NCBI GenBank assembly: GCA_032622095.1
Contig: CP136067.1
Location: forward strand, 81,494,705-81,558,704
DNA length: 64,000 nucleotides
DNA from: Siphonodentalium dalli
Lineage: Eukaryota; Mollusca; Scaphopoda; Gadilida; Siphonodentaliidae
Direction of reading: 5' to 3'
This document shows, piece after piece, positions 24,265 through 37,096 of this stretch. The position numbers and the translations under genes were made by a program. Position 1 is the first letter of the stretch, and every line of letters starts with the position of its first letter. A model generated the notes under the pieces. It saw only the letters and a list, made by a program, of their open reading frames with translations. It had not been told where the DNA came from and made no database searches.

Positions 24265-24703
24265 TTTAAAGGTACTCAATCTTTGGCTTCGGGGGTAAAA
24301 TATATTTGATTCGAGTCGAGGAACCCACCCATCAAAGCCCAGAGTGATCAGATGTAGATTTTTCTCGAGATTTGTCATAATATGTGGCCCAGTATCACGT
24401 GGTCAAACGGAGGGTCTCGGACAAAATTGCGGATGAAGATGGATAAATCTAAAATCAAGTGGTAATACGGTCAGATTTCGTGATACTTTAATGATAATAC
24501 GGCCATATTTTGTTGAACAAAATGTTGATAAATATCAAGTTTTGGGAAATTTGATACCATTGTTGACAGTAGTTAGCATTATTTTGATGCAAGAAATCGA
24601 TTCTGATAACTAAAGCGTATCTTGAAGAAATGTTGTTGTTGTTGTTGTTGTTGTTGTATATTGATGGTATGGGAACCGCATGATCGGATTGAGTACCTTT
24701 AAA
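24265..24703. mobile_element. MITE family copy 1, in gene B intron 1
   Basis: Terminal inverted repeats TTTAAAGGTACTCAATC and GATTGAGTACCTTTAAA bound about 439 bases. The interior has 'ttggcttcgggggtaaaata', 'ttcgagtcgagga' and 'gttgaacaaaatgttgataa'. Diverged or truncated copies lie near 29985-30366, 47852-48165 and 61390-61592. No ORF. Confidence 0.65.
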
Positions 24704-25152
24704 CAGCGAAATACACTTATTCGGAGTTCAAGATTAAATAGCAATTGGTGTACCATCGAGATAACACGTGATGTTAGGATTATATATCGCAAAGAGTATC
24801 CTGAATTAATCGGAAGGTGATAATCCAATATAGAACGTACTTTTAACTAAATAACGGACATTTTCTGAAACTGTTTAAAATACCACAAAAGTTCAACTTT
24901 GGTCGCACATGAGTGCACATCTCCGTTATTTAGATGTCATAATCATTCCAAAATGAGGTATATTTAGTGACTGGTTGGCTCCGGTTTCCCACCTTCCATT
25001 AAATCGGGATACTCATTTTGAAATACTATCCTATCATCGCGTGGCACGTGTTACTCAGATTGGATACGAATCGTTATATAATCGTGAACCCACCATTATA
25101 TATTGTTTTATATATAATCCTTGTCGTATTCGCTTCTGAGATATATACTCAC

Positions 25153-25243
25153 CATTTCCGTTTGGCTTGCATGGTTGCTGTGGTTTAGCGCTGGCTGCAA
25201 GCGATAACAGACCGCAGAATATTGTAAACCATAAATATTTCAT
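25153..25243 (-). CDS. Gene B exon 1: signal peptide and first half of the cysteine motif
   Basis: ATG at 25243-25241 begins MKYLWFTIFCGLLSLAASA, a clear signal peptide with an AxA cleavage site, then KPQQPCKPNGN. The donor is ATG|GTGAGTATAT at 25152, leaving one base of a Gly codon (phase 1). An upstream in-frame TTG is not a credible start in an animal gene, so the ATG was chosen. Confidence 0.8.
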
Positions 25244-28200
25244 TTTCAAGATTATCAACGCTCGACTTTTGCATAGCAGGAATCTAGATATGTAGAACTT
25301 TTGGCAACTTTACGGAACTGTATCTATAAACAAAATATAAGACATGTTAAAGATTTTACACCATATGCCACTTATGTGCATGTGTAATCGTTACCAGAAA
25401 CTAATAATATCTCGTCTGTGAGCTAATTAAGGAGGTATTGGTGGTCAAACATTGACTTCCAAGAGAGGTAGCTTTACCACGGTGTTGGTCGGCTATCAAA
25501 ATATTCAAAACATAACCTATGAAAAAGAGCGGTCATCGTCGAATATCAAAGAGCTTGCTATTATTACATATTTATGATTATTTTTTATTATTTTTAATTT
25601 ATGATGACGTATTATTTTGGTAGCTCTTCCGTTTTCGTCATGACTGTGTTATAAATGATGCCAATTTCAAATTGAATATTTGGCGGTAGAATGCTGATAC
25701 TAGTCAAGAACTGCTGACTTTAGCTTTCGAGTCACATGCATCGTCCGCTTAAGCATGAAGCAAGTTTAAGTAGAGTGCACTGCTATCGACAAAGCGTGTC
25801 AATGTGTCATCCCACAGCCAGGATTCGCGTAATCGAGTTCATCTGGATAGTTAGTTTAAACAGTATTTATTTCATGAATAATACAACAACGTAAATTACA
25901 ACATATCATAATATAACACCATGGACCGGATTCGACATCAAACGTGTGGGCATATGCGAGTCGTTTCCGGGAATTAGTTTTATCCATCACACCCAGCGAG
26001 AGAGCGACTGTCTGCTTTGTAAAATATTATGTCGTACGGTATACCATTCTTAGTCCAGATAATATGATCATACGCTAGCATAATTAACGAACCAAAGCTC
26101 AACCACTCACATGAGGGTATCTGTAGCGTCTAAAACAATTCTGATCAAGATCACTGTATAGATTCCCACCAAATAAGATGCACATGCATAAGGTTTATAT
26201 TTCGTGTCGGTAATTATAAATAGTTATATACATGTATGTTGTCGAGAGTGGAACTGGACCTGACCATTATATTAATTGGCGTGCTGGGGGAGCTCCCCGC
26301 TTGAGATACTCAGGCCAGATGGAGAATCGTGTCCATTTCATAATGTTCATTTCATTCATAACATGTCATGATGTCGATTTCAACGACAGTCGACAAACAA
26401 CGTCATCATGTAAGTTTCGAAGAAGACCGAATTCGAGTGGAACTGAATGAATCTTCTGCTTTGTTCATAAGTATCTGATTTCATTCTATTCAAGAAAATA
26501 GGATATATATGGATTAACAGAAGCATGTACGTACTATACAGGCTTGTGATAATAATTAAATATTATGTTATTTCCTTTCGCACAGTATATAGTCTCTACA
26601 GCATCATGCAGTATTGATCAACTGCCGTGCATCAGTTGGAAAATAAAGATTTGAGATACACGTATATCGTGTTGTGACTGTCACGATGGGGCACCTCGCA
26701 AAACTGTCCGCCTCTGACGGAGAGCTATATAGGTCCGATAATTTGATCCAATAGAGTGAGTAGACCTGTTATTAATTCATTATAGACTAGCTACTTGCCC
26801 TTATAAATAACAAAACACATAAATGATTGTTTGACGTTTACATGTATATAAATAGGAGAATGTTGCACATCGACTGATTTGTGTTGTCCTCTTGACAGCC
26901 GATTACGACATTAATGCTTTAAACCCACCGATCTAATGTGCGACATAAGTGGTCGCGAAAATTCAAAACAGCAGTATCGTATTAGATAATAATTGGTGAC
27001 GTCACAAAATCATATATAGTCTATATACGACCCAAAGTGTCCGGCTTTGGATCGTTATGACTGTCATTTCGTGTAGCCGATTATTGCTCTCGCAATGTAG
27101 GATGGGTCTATACGCCAGGTAATGCCATTGTGTAATTGTGTAGAGGACATAAGGAACCAAATGTGTTGGCTATATGTATATATATATATATAATGATGGT
27201 GTATCTCTTCCCTGTTTTCTGTATTGGTTCATTAATGTGTTGTTGATATGGAATATGTTAAATATATTTTTAGTAAAACATAAGAGGGTCTTTTGATTCT
27301 ATTTTAAAGGAAATATAATAACGCATCACGTTCGAAAGGGTTTCATAAAATTGCAGGTTGTTGTTGTTCTTGTTGTTGCTGCTGAAAATGTTGATGTGAA
27401 GAGACAGATCATCAGTAATGATATCGTAATACGGTATACGTCTAAGTTAAGAATTAAGTTAAGCTCAGAGAAGTCATATGGGTTATGCCAGATTAGGGTT
27501 TAGTAGTTTTTAGAATGAGTTGTTGGGGTTTTTGAATGACTATAGGTAACTCGTATCAACGGACTTTACGGCATTGACAGTCGTGTTAATGCTAAGTATT
27601 CATGGTTCTCGTTAGTCTGACAATATTGGATCATGTAACATGGCGATATACAATCTTAGTTGGCGAAACGCTTTGTCCTAGAGATGTATCTCTGTACTTC
27701 TCTGAAAATGGTTGCTTTGGTTTTGATGTTAATTCAGGGGATCCATAAAGATACTTATGTGTTGTCAGGTTGCATATAACATTTAATGACCAGAAAAGTT
27801 AGTTTCTTTCGGATGTATATCTATCGCAAATCATTAGGTAATGGTCGATGTCCTCTATTTGTCCACATAAACAGTACGGGTGGTTGGCGATAAAATGTGT
27901 GTATTTGTGATAATTTAAATCACTGCAGTTGAGTCTGAGGCGGGTGTGGTTATGTTGTGTTTTCTGGTAATAGTTTCATAGTATTGTTGGGGAACTCCCT
28001 CTCTAGTACAACTTAAGTGAATGATGCAAGGGATTCGGATCGGATCCGATGGTAATTTAATACAGGTACATGTACGATTAGCCAGAAAAAAATTGTCCGG
28101 GCACTATTCCGAGTAACACCGTGGAACGTACCAAGATATTTGATCACCATAAAATAATTCCTCACTCCATAGCACGTAAAGCCGATAACAGTTGCTACTC

Positions 28201-31200
28201 GTTCTATTAAAAATTACGATTGACTGATTTACAATGCAGATAAATGTACCCTGTTTCGTTGGATATTCGAATATTTGAGTCTGAAAACAGTTTGTGAATT
28301 CGCCGGCATAATAACAGTAATGCGTTAAAAATATATATTTTCACAAGCAAGTAATGCAATGAATGAACATTTGAGTTATTATTTCAAGGAACGTTCAATA
28401 AGGCAGTTATGATAATGAAATTTATCATGCCTTACATTCGTGAACTTGGCTGTTTATTCTTGTTCTGGGATATCACTTATGAGACGCAATAATCAGTCAC
28501 CAAGGAGATTCCGTCACACTTTATCTCCACAGCCTCCCAAGATGTTATTTTTACGCCCAGCTCATTGGTTCACGCGGCAGATTGACTACTGCCGCTAACA
28601 TATTATAGACACATCTGCATCATTCCTGATGAGATGAGAGGATCTACTAGAAGGTGAACTATAAAACATACTTCCGACCATACGGGTGTGAGATACTGAC
28701 AACATACAATTTTTTAGTTGTATTGTATCTGCCTTTAAGCTCAGAATGCCTCGCAGTTGTATCACACTGTACACAATTGAATGTAAGCCGTTGAATTTTG
28801 CTTACTAGATCTTCACGACATACCAACATAGATTCCATTTACGCCTCCTATATAAAAAAAATTGTCACGTGCGACATTGTATTGCTTACCTAAGGTTATA
28901 ACTCACTTCGCCATACCAATCATAGTCGGTCACATGCATTGTTAGCATTTCCTGACACACTTTGACTCATAAGCAAGCATTCTGAGCTTCCGTTACCTTC
29001 AATGGCCATGAGGCATATCGACTGATGTGTTGTTAAACTTCTACCAACTGGTCCGATGTTTAACGACAGCGCTCATAAATGTTCCAATTATGTTATGTTC
29101 AAACGTGCAGGCCAAAGCGCCAATCTATACAAATCAGAATTACTCTTTTAAACAAAACGTTTTGGGAACATTGGTTTACTTTGTGTTGAATAGATAGTAG
29201 CACCCTCTTCCTGTGGGAATATCTTAAGGGGACAGTCGTTGACATAGAGTTCGCACATATTTTCAATCTGGAGCGAATTTTCAAGCTTTTCCTCCTACAT
29301 GTATTATAACATTTTATTGGAATTCGGTTATTTTGGAAGACATTTCTGTGCAGTTTGTCTTTTCGGTCTATGTTCCTATATTTATTTCACATTCTTGTGT
29401 TGAATACACGCGGAATTAAATGAACATTATCTTAGTATGATTGCCTTTGAGAGAGCAGACGTCATAAATTGCCATGTTGGACCCCATCTTGAATCACAAA
29501 TTTTCCCAGTTTTTTTTATATGGGGTTCTATGGAAATTTGCGCATATCGGAGTACCGAATAGTTTACACCACAGTTTTATCATGCATGTTGATGTCAACG
29601 ACCAGACATATTTTCGATCGTATCATTAAATCTATCTGTTGTTTATCGACCATAAATACATTGAACTAACTGACCTGAAGCAATCTTCAGTTAGGAAACA
29701 CATCGATAGCTATGGGTATGTACTCTTTAGTCAGAATCGGCATCTCCAGTTTAGGTGTGGCCTGTCTGTCTATTAGCGGCACTTTTCTATGTCTTGCTGA
29801 GTCCTCCGATTAGTCGCCCATTGGAGATCATGCATGGGGTGCACTATTAATTCTTAGACCACCATGTACCAAAAATAGCTGTTGGTTTTAAGCTGAAGCG
29901 ATGGCGTTTAACTAAATCATAGCCAAGTGTTCTCTTTATGACATACTCCTAATAAAATCTAGTTTAAATTTTTTTTAATCCGAATTAACGCTCCTAAATC
30001 ACAATTTCTTTGGCTTCGGGGGTGAAATATATTTTATTCGAGTCGAGAAACCTACCAATCAAAGCTCAGAGTTATCAGATATCGATTTTTGATTCTCTGT
30101 TATTTTGCACCACCTGCAATATTTGGCGGCATAGCTAGCAACTATTCGACGAGCCGACCGACACATACTCTCGATACCAAATTGCATTGAACAAAATCTG
30201 GTATATATAATACGTTTTGGAAAATTTTATACTAGAGTTGATAGTGGTTAGCATTATTTGCGCATGGTAATAAATCGATTGTGATAACTAAAGCGTCTTT
30301 TGAAGACATTTTTTTATGGGAATTTGATGATACAGGGACAATCGGATCGGATTGTGTACCTTTAAACTCGAATAAAACCAGGTCTAGAATAAACCCCAAG
30401 TCTAAACTAGAGTTGCGTATTCGTACCTACAAGTACGGATTCCTCTGATTCAGCATATTGGAGGTATAAAATGTGCTCGCTCTTGCTCGTTCGGCGTAAT
30501 AATATAAACATACCGAGTTACATGTCCTGTTAAATGCATAAATAATGTGATTACTAATCGATTGTCGTCAGTCAGCTTTGATTGTTCTTAATCATTCATC
30601 TCGGAACACTTTCTTTGTTGAAATCATAATATTGGACATCCGAGACGGAAAGCAACGTATCTTGTGGCAAAAAAAGAAATGTTTTCTGGTATTTTTATAT
30701 AAAATATTCACCTGACTCTTCGAACAAAATAAATTCCGGAAGCAGAACATTCAAGTTTACGTTGAATAATATAGTATGTATATTTAGTTCTAAGGGATTG
30801 TAGGGTACATTCCGGTACATGCCACATCGTTCAGAATACTAATGCTCGACGCCAGGACATATCGGGATAAACAGATCTTCGAAATTTATTACTATTTACC
30901 TGGGTGGGTTTTCTCAGACATCTCGGGTGTTCGTCAATAGGAATCGTAATAAATCGTTAAGGCTCAATTGCAGGATAAATAAAACTTAGACGATAGTTAC
31001 TGTCTAGCATTATATATGCTCAAGAAAATTTGCCGATGATGCTTTTTCATAATCTGACACCCAAACATCTGTTTTTTCTTGGTCCAAATATCTAATTGTT
31101 GTGAAGTACACTTATAGATCCTCAGTCTGATTAACAACCAATTAATTAAAAATTGCTTAAGCAGATTTTCCGTTTTCCAGCCGAAAACATCGCAAAAACA

Positions 31201-31700
31201 TTCAAAAATATTTACATATCCCGTATGTGTTACACTAAAGCCTGATTTCTGGTTGGTCAACTGTCAAGTTGATCATGTGTATTATACCAAAATACAACAC
31301 ATAATAACACGAACCAACGCCACATTTTGTTGACATGAATCACTAAAACGTTGTTAGAATAAATGGGAGTGCTTGTTAAGCGTGCTACGATTTACTAATC
31401 GATCGTTAACTCGATGGTAGAATGTAGGGCTAATATACAATGCAGCATGGTATAATATCCATACGGCAGACACATTGCGCCCAACGAACACATCTCCGTA
31501 TCCTTCAATAAAACACACACAAACTGCATTCATTTCTTAAGTAATACGTCGAGCTCATAATTGGGAACTCTTTATTACCTACCCCTTGTGAGCGGCGGAA
31601 ACATGGCCGCTTTCATAAGAGTTGATCATTGGAACTAGGTTACAAAATTGTAAACATGTTAAAACTTCCTCTTTTGACAGTCGATATTTGGCCATCAATA
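25244..31700. other. Intergenic between genes A and B, largely featureless
   Basis: This is the upstream side of gene B. I see no convincing coding exon. A second copy of the 24265 MITE family lies near 29985-30366, and a GTT-rich stretch near 27356-27385. Everything else is unassigned AT-rich sequence. Confidence 0.4.
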
Positions 31701-31711
31701 CCTCATCTTAA

Positions 31712-32167
31712 CCCTTTACCCAACAAAACGGCCAAAAACACCCAAATAAAGCTTCAACAGCCTAAAATATCTTCGGTCTGTATCAATAACACCATACAAA
31801 TATGGATATCATTGGAACCGGTTCATTGACCACATTGTCATTGTTACAGTTATACCCTGTGCCAATGCATTCTCTTATATATGCGAGTCGACCATAGGTC
31901 GCCTCGCATATATAAGAGAATGCATTGGCCTAAAAAAATACTTTTTTAACACTTTTTACCATTTTTTCTTACATTCTTTAACAATTTTATAATTTTTTCT
32001 TACATTTTTAAACAATTTTTATAATATTTTTCTACATTCTTTGACAATTTTATCATTTTTAATATGTGTTAAGCCAATGCATTCTCTTATATATGCGAGG
32101 CGACCTATGGTCGACTCGCATATATAAGAGAATGCATTGGCACATGGCCGTTCTGTTGGGTAAAGGG
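31712..32167. mobile_element. piggyBac-like MITE with two long hairpins
   Basis: Flanking TTAA lies at 31708-31711 and 32168-32171. The terminal inverted repeats, CCCTTTACCCAACAAAACGG continuing CC, and its complement with one mismatch, span 22 bases. Inside are two near-perfect palindromes (31861-31929 and 32073-32141) built on 'ccaatgcattctcttatata'. TTAA targets and CCC ends are typical of piggyBac-derived elements. It has no coding capacity. Confidence 0.75.
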
Positions 32168-32171
32168 TTAA

Positions 32172-33340
32172 TAGGCACAGGTGTCCGATATAACTATCTT
32201 CGGGTGTACACAGACCGTACAGATGACGGTTATACGATGTCTAATCGGACAGGGCGTGATTTCCCATCCGATCTGTCAACATTGTTTTCTAAGCCAATAA
32301 TCCGCTTCCCCTGACAGAATGAAACTTACACGTATAGCCAACGAAACATGCGCCAAAAATATTATTATATGTGGCTTCAGTTTTATCAAGATCATTATAG
32401 CTTAGAGGATATATATATAAGGATATTAATAAGGATAATATGCCAGAAAACGAACGCAAAAATGCTCATAAAAAGCATCTGTATATAGTGCCACGTGTAT
32501 AGCGGTGCTATCGACATTTGCATGTAAATCGTGATAGCATGCAATTATCTCACAAGAATCAGTCATACAAGAAGTTGAAGAAAAATATAGTTGCATGCAC
32601 GTATACATGTGGAATTACAGAAATATTACTTCTCATGTCGTTAGCTTTGTTATAGTGCACATTCATATTATGGCACCATATGGTTTTCAATGACGACATG
32701 CCTGCATCAAACACCATGCAAATTTGCCAGTGTTTGAACATACACTAATATAGTGTTTAAAACACATTTCCTTTGTGTTAATATATCATTTTTGTTTTTT
32801 TTGGTAGAACACGGACGCGCCCGGTCAGCGCATTTCTTAATTTCGTGAATTTTCAAATACTCAATACTGATTAATTTTTTCAGACATTATGTAGTTTTAT
32901 GGTGATTTTTCCTCACAAAAATAGTACTTCAAAACATCTTGGGTTTTTAACCACTTTATTAGATAGTTGGAACATATATACCATATTGTGAGGGTAAAGA
33001 GTTTTGTTAATAATACTATAGCATACATCGGTTATAATGGATAATGAATGTTTCTTTCAAATTGTTAGTTTGAAATTCAGATGTTTTGAAAAATCACGAA
33101 GCCTTCTTGACAATATATTGTTGGACTTCTCTCAAAATGACAATGAGGTGATAATCGGACAAAACAATCGTGTATTTTCCCCTCCTCAACGATTGAACTA
33201 CTGCCAGTTTGAGGCTTCAGTGCATGTTGTAAGTCCAAATCAGCATATCTAGTCTGTAAACCTGGTTTTAGTCTAGACCTGGTTTTATTCGAGTTTAAAC
33301 TAGGTTTTAGTAGGAGTTAATCTCGGTTTTATTGGATACT
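32172..33340. other. Intergenic, nothing recognised
   Basis: AT-rich. The only structure seen is a cluster of 'ctggttttagtctagac'-like phrases at 33260-33340, inverted relative to similar text at about 30365-30412. Confidence 0.35.
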
Positions 33341-33344
33341 AGCT

Positions 33345-33575
33345 AATGTGCCCGACTTCGTCCGTCAAGAACAAAAAATCTATTGTTCGATCGGTCCAGA
33401 AACGTGCCTATATGATCGTTTATGAGCGAGGTCATGGCCAAGGTCAAGGACACGGTCTCTCGTGAAATTGGACCTGCCCATATTGTTCCCGGGATTTAAG
33501 TAGTCCTACATACCAAATTTGAGTCGGATCGGTAAAGAAGATTTCGAGTCTATAACACATAAATACATACATACA
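33345..33575 (+). repeat. Retroelement 3' end, RTE/SINE-like
   Basis: A block starting 'tagctaatgtgcccgacttc' ends in 'acataaatacatacatac', a short-motif microsatellite tail of the kind seen at 3' ends of RTE-class LINEs and related SINEs. No ORF. Class is tentative. Confidence 0.4.
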
Positions 33576-33924
33576 TTTTTTATTTTTGTTTCATTTCTGA
33601 ATATCTCTGTTATATCTCTGGTGGGCGTGGCGTATTTTTAAAATGTCCGCCTCGATCAAGTTTGGGGACAACCCGGAGCTGATATTAGCATGCGACAACC
33701 ACGTGATTGGATGGCGTTATGTGATTGGCCACAACAGGCAACAAAATCAAGTAAATTTAATCTGCTGCAACGTGCATTGTTGCGTAACAAAATTGTGTTG
33801 CGTGCAACAAGAAACACCATACATGCCACAGCAAACGATGCAACAATGTTGAGCAACTTTGTTGCGCAAATTTGTTCCATCGTTTGCGGTCGGCTTTAGA
33901 ACTTATATATACAAATATATAACA

Positions 33925-34190
33925 TAATTTATTACACGCTTGTTCCTAGAATTACAGTGTTATTGCTGTTCCATATTTACAAATCAGTATGGAACGTGTA
34001 CACGTTCCATACGCATCACGTTGACGTACAGTGACGTACGTGACGTTCGCCTCAACCATGAAACTGGAACTATTTAAATAAAAGACGCGAAGCGTGTAAT
34101 AAACACAGAACGACACAATGTGTAAATGGGTTTGTCGATACGGTACTCGTGCTGTCGCGGAAGGATAGAACTCGAGGCGCAAGATTTGGA
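33925..34190 (+). repeat. Dispersed repeat, copy 1
   Basis: 'ttattacacgcttgtt', 'ccatatttacaaatc' and 'ttcgcctcaaccatg' recur near 55050-55190, and partly near 55455-55545. The second half ('aataaacacaga', 'atgggtttgt', 'gaactcgaggc') recurs near 55285-55385. Confidence 0.6.
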
Positions 34191-34650
34191 CACAAGCAAT
34201 TTGTAAAAACATATTTTATTTGTTCATAATTTGATATATGACAAAAGGGATTGGAGGACAAGTGTTGTAATCACTTAGAATACCCTCCTCTCCCTAGTAT
34301 AATACACTGACAAATATTAACACTGACGACGAACAAACACAAGGTATATAATATACAAACATATAATAAACAATATATGAAAAAATAAACAGAATGGCGA
34401 TTGTGGAGTAGAATCGGAAGTTCGGTACAGTGACGAGATGTGTGTTGACTGTGTGTATGCTTCATCAACACGTCGGTGGTCATTCCCTTGCAACAAGTAA
34501 AATACGATAATACAGGCATAATATTATGTCAATTGTTCAATGCCTTAACAGGGTCATAACTGGGATATATATTATATAGCAAACAAGGTATAAATATAGA
34601 ATATATTCTATTATAAGTAGATTTTAAGTGTAAATGGCTTGAGCAAAGTT

Positions 34651-35262
34651 TTAGGTTCTCTCAAATCGACCGGAATCTCTGATATACGACTGTTCAGCCT
34701 TAAAAATATCACTATTCTCAGTATATGTTAGTTCGGGTTTCCCATAAATAAATATGTCTACAGAGTTAATATTATATTGCATGAGCTTATTATTAAGTCT
34801 TAGACGAGATTCGGTATAATGTTTACATTCAAAGAAAAAATGATTAGCATTTTCTTCCCGGGAGCCACACGAGCATGTTGCGGAATCTGAGATATGATTG
34901 TGTAATTTATCAGACTGTAGGCCACTACATTTACATCGAAGTTGCGTGTGAATAATATTAAAATAACGACTCCCATTTGTGAAATACAAAGGTGGCTTCA
35001 GCTTTGTACCCGCGTAGTACATATGTTTCAATTGCTTCACGAATTCATCATGGGCGAGATTACGAATAGTTAATTTAATGGAGTTCCATTCCTTTGTACA
35101 AACAGGGGAAAAAATGGATTTTAACCTTGCAGAGTCACATCGAATGATAATGAAATCAGAAGCATATTTTGATTCTCGATCGGTCCTATCTCTGAAACGT
35201 TCGGACAAGATGGTGCTTAAGTAACGAGGTGCGTTATTATTTATTATCTTGTGAAGGGTGGA
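34651..35262 (-). pseudogene. LINE C-terminal fragment with Cys/His motif
   Basis: The minus-strand reading starts STLHKIINNNAPRYLSTILS and continues with FTNGSRYFNIIHTQLRCKCS, then CSCGSREENANHFFFEC. LHKI-NN-APRYL and the CxC(x)n-H-x4-C ending are typical of the end of Jockey/RTE-like reverse transcriptase proteins. The catalytic region is absent, so this is a 3'-end remnant. It is similar in kind to 21447-21656 but a different copy. Confidence 0.65.
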
Positions 35263-35436
35263 TAACCGTTTAAACGTTTAACGGTTCTTCTGTCCTCTAG
35301 ACTATCCCAGCCTAACTCACCCGGCTACTGTTTACACGTTTTGGTACACGTTGGTTCGATGTCTATAATAATTATTGGCGCTGTAACACTATGTGCCTAT
35401 TCAAACAAAATACATCTCCATATATTATACTGTTAA

Positions 35437-35650
35437 CAATATCCGTAATTTTACGGCACAATGTGCTGGCAATTTTGCTGCCATCACATTTGCTATAAAA
35501 ATACGGAATATCCATAAAATATTTTTTACACATTTGCTATAAAATATGGAATATCCGTAAACAAAAATTACGGATATTCCGTATTTTTCTTAGCAAATGT
35601 GATGGCAGCAAAATTGCGAGCACATTGTGCCGTAAAATTACGGATATTAC
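35437..35650. mobile_element. TTAA-flanked palindromic MITE
   Basis: TTAA lies at 35433-35436 and 35651-35654. The arms read 'atatccgtaattttacggca' and its complement, continuing through 'gctgccatcacatttgct'. The centre holds an internal second hairpin of 'ggatattccgta'. 214 bases, non-coding. Confidence 0.65.
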
Positions 35651-35654
35651 TTAA

Positions 35655-37088
35655 TATGAAATTGATCTAAATTAACGATACTTCCGTTTAAATTCAAATT
35701 ACACATTGGATTGTTTCTATCAAAGTGTACCGCTTATAAGATATAATACTGACATATTATAGACTCACTGTAAACTATAGGCCATACATTTTTGCGGTAT
35801 TTTACCGGCAGCACAGTTGCCAGTATAATATACCATGATTGGCATGAAATAAAGAGTACACCATATCGTCCTATACCGTATAGTTAACGGTTATATCGCA
35901 AAATTTACACTACACTGTGTTTTGCTATACTGTAGACTTAACACTCACACCACAAATATTATGTTCGACCGACACAAAATGGCGCAAACACATGGTATCG
36001 CAGACATTTCCATATCTAATGATTGGTGTATGGGTGTAGTAAAGATTAGAGTCATTATACTTCATAATTATACGAACTAAGGTTTCGTTGTTTTAGGTAA
36101 CAAGGCTTGGTCGAATTCACAACTGATGCAATAAAATACACATATGCAATTGTACATTGGTCAAAATGAGGTTACACATAATTAAAAACCTCACTAAAAT
36201 ATGACAATTATTCAGGTTGGTAATTCTAGATATTTGATAGTTGTTGAATGCTACTTGATTCATCAGACCTTCAAATAATCACAAATATGCTATTAAGCTG
36301 AGTCAAATCAGCCATTGGCATATATGTAACAGTAGACAGTATGTCTACACACATTATGCTGAATGATGGGGTACGAATTGCATATAGCAGAGAACAATCA
36401 TAGGGCAATTTCAATCAATATCCAATCTCACAAGAGATCCAATTTAATCCATGTGTGTATATCTATAAGAGTTAAATGAAAACACAGATGTGATTTTGAT
36501 GCATTACTGAATGATCAATTTACAACATACCTACACACTGCATCTATATTCTGAATACAAATATTTCAAGTGAGCTTTTCAATTACAATTAATACTAATT
36601 TTACCAATCTAAGTCATACGAATACAGCCACAAAACCACGTTTCATTGAATATATCGAGAATTATACTAAATTATAGCCCTCGACCGGAGAATGCATCGT
36701 GTGCGCTTCATATAGAAATCGAAGTTAGGCGATAGGCAGCTTCGACATATTCCAGCACCGAAGAAGTAGCTTAAAATTACATTAAAACCTTTGGCGAAAT
36801 TTTGATAAAATAGATGTGAGATTTGCCAACGGTAGGTACTAAAAGCCAGATGGAAGAAGAACTGCTCATTACTGGGTGACAAGCAATTTAAGCAGGGACG
36901 CAGAATAAACCAACATGAATGTATTTTGCGCTGCATGAATACAATCATAACTTGTCATAAGTAATAGAATAGGTAAATATCCGCGGAGTATATTCTTATC
37001 AGTTATATCCATTGTTTCTCTTACGGGATTATATATAAAGGAACACTCGCTGCATGGCTGGATTTGATTGGTCAACGTTTCCCCAAGT
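35655..37088. other. Intergenic, nothing recognised
   Basis: AT-rich with no gene or defined repeat that I can support. Confidence 0.35.
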
Positions 37089-37096
37089 GGGCATCT

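Larger units (their letters stand above)
16199..25243 (-). other. Gene B: four-exon gene model for a threonine-rich transmembrane mucin
   Basis: Exons: 25243-25153, 20660-18350, 17796-17733, 16360-16199. They total 2628 bases and give an 875-residue product, with phases 1, 2 and 0 matching at every junction. Order: signal peptide, CKPNGNGPNSC cysteine pair, about 740 residues of Thr-dominated mucin sequence, one membrane helix, Arg-rich stop-transfer, and a 53-residue final exon. This is the most complete member of the family in the window. Its first intron (4.5 kb) contains a broken LINE in the same orientation. Function is unknown; a heavily O-glycosylated cell-surface protein is inferred from composition. 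Confidence 0.77.

Noticed and set aside
26232-26450. Plus-strand peptide containing GTGPDHYINW, resembling the GTGPGSCFQW junction
   Set aside because: Opposite strand to the family, no Cys, no splice sites; taken as chance.
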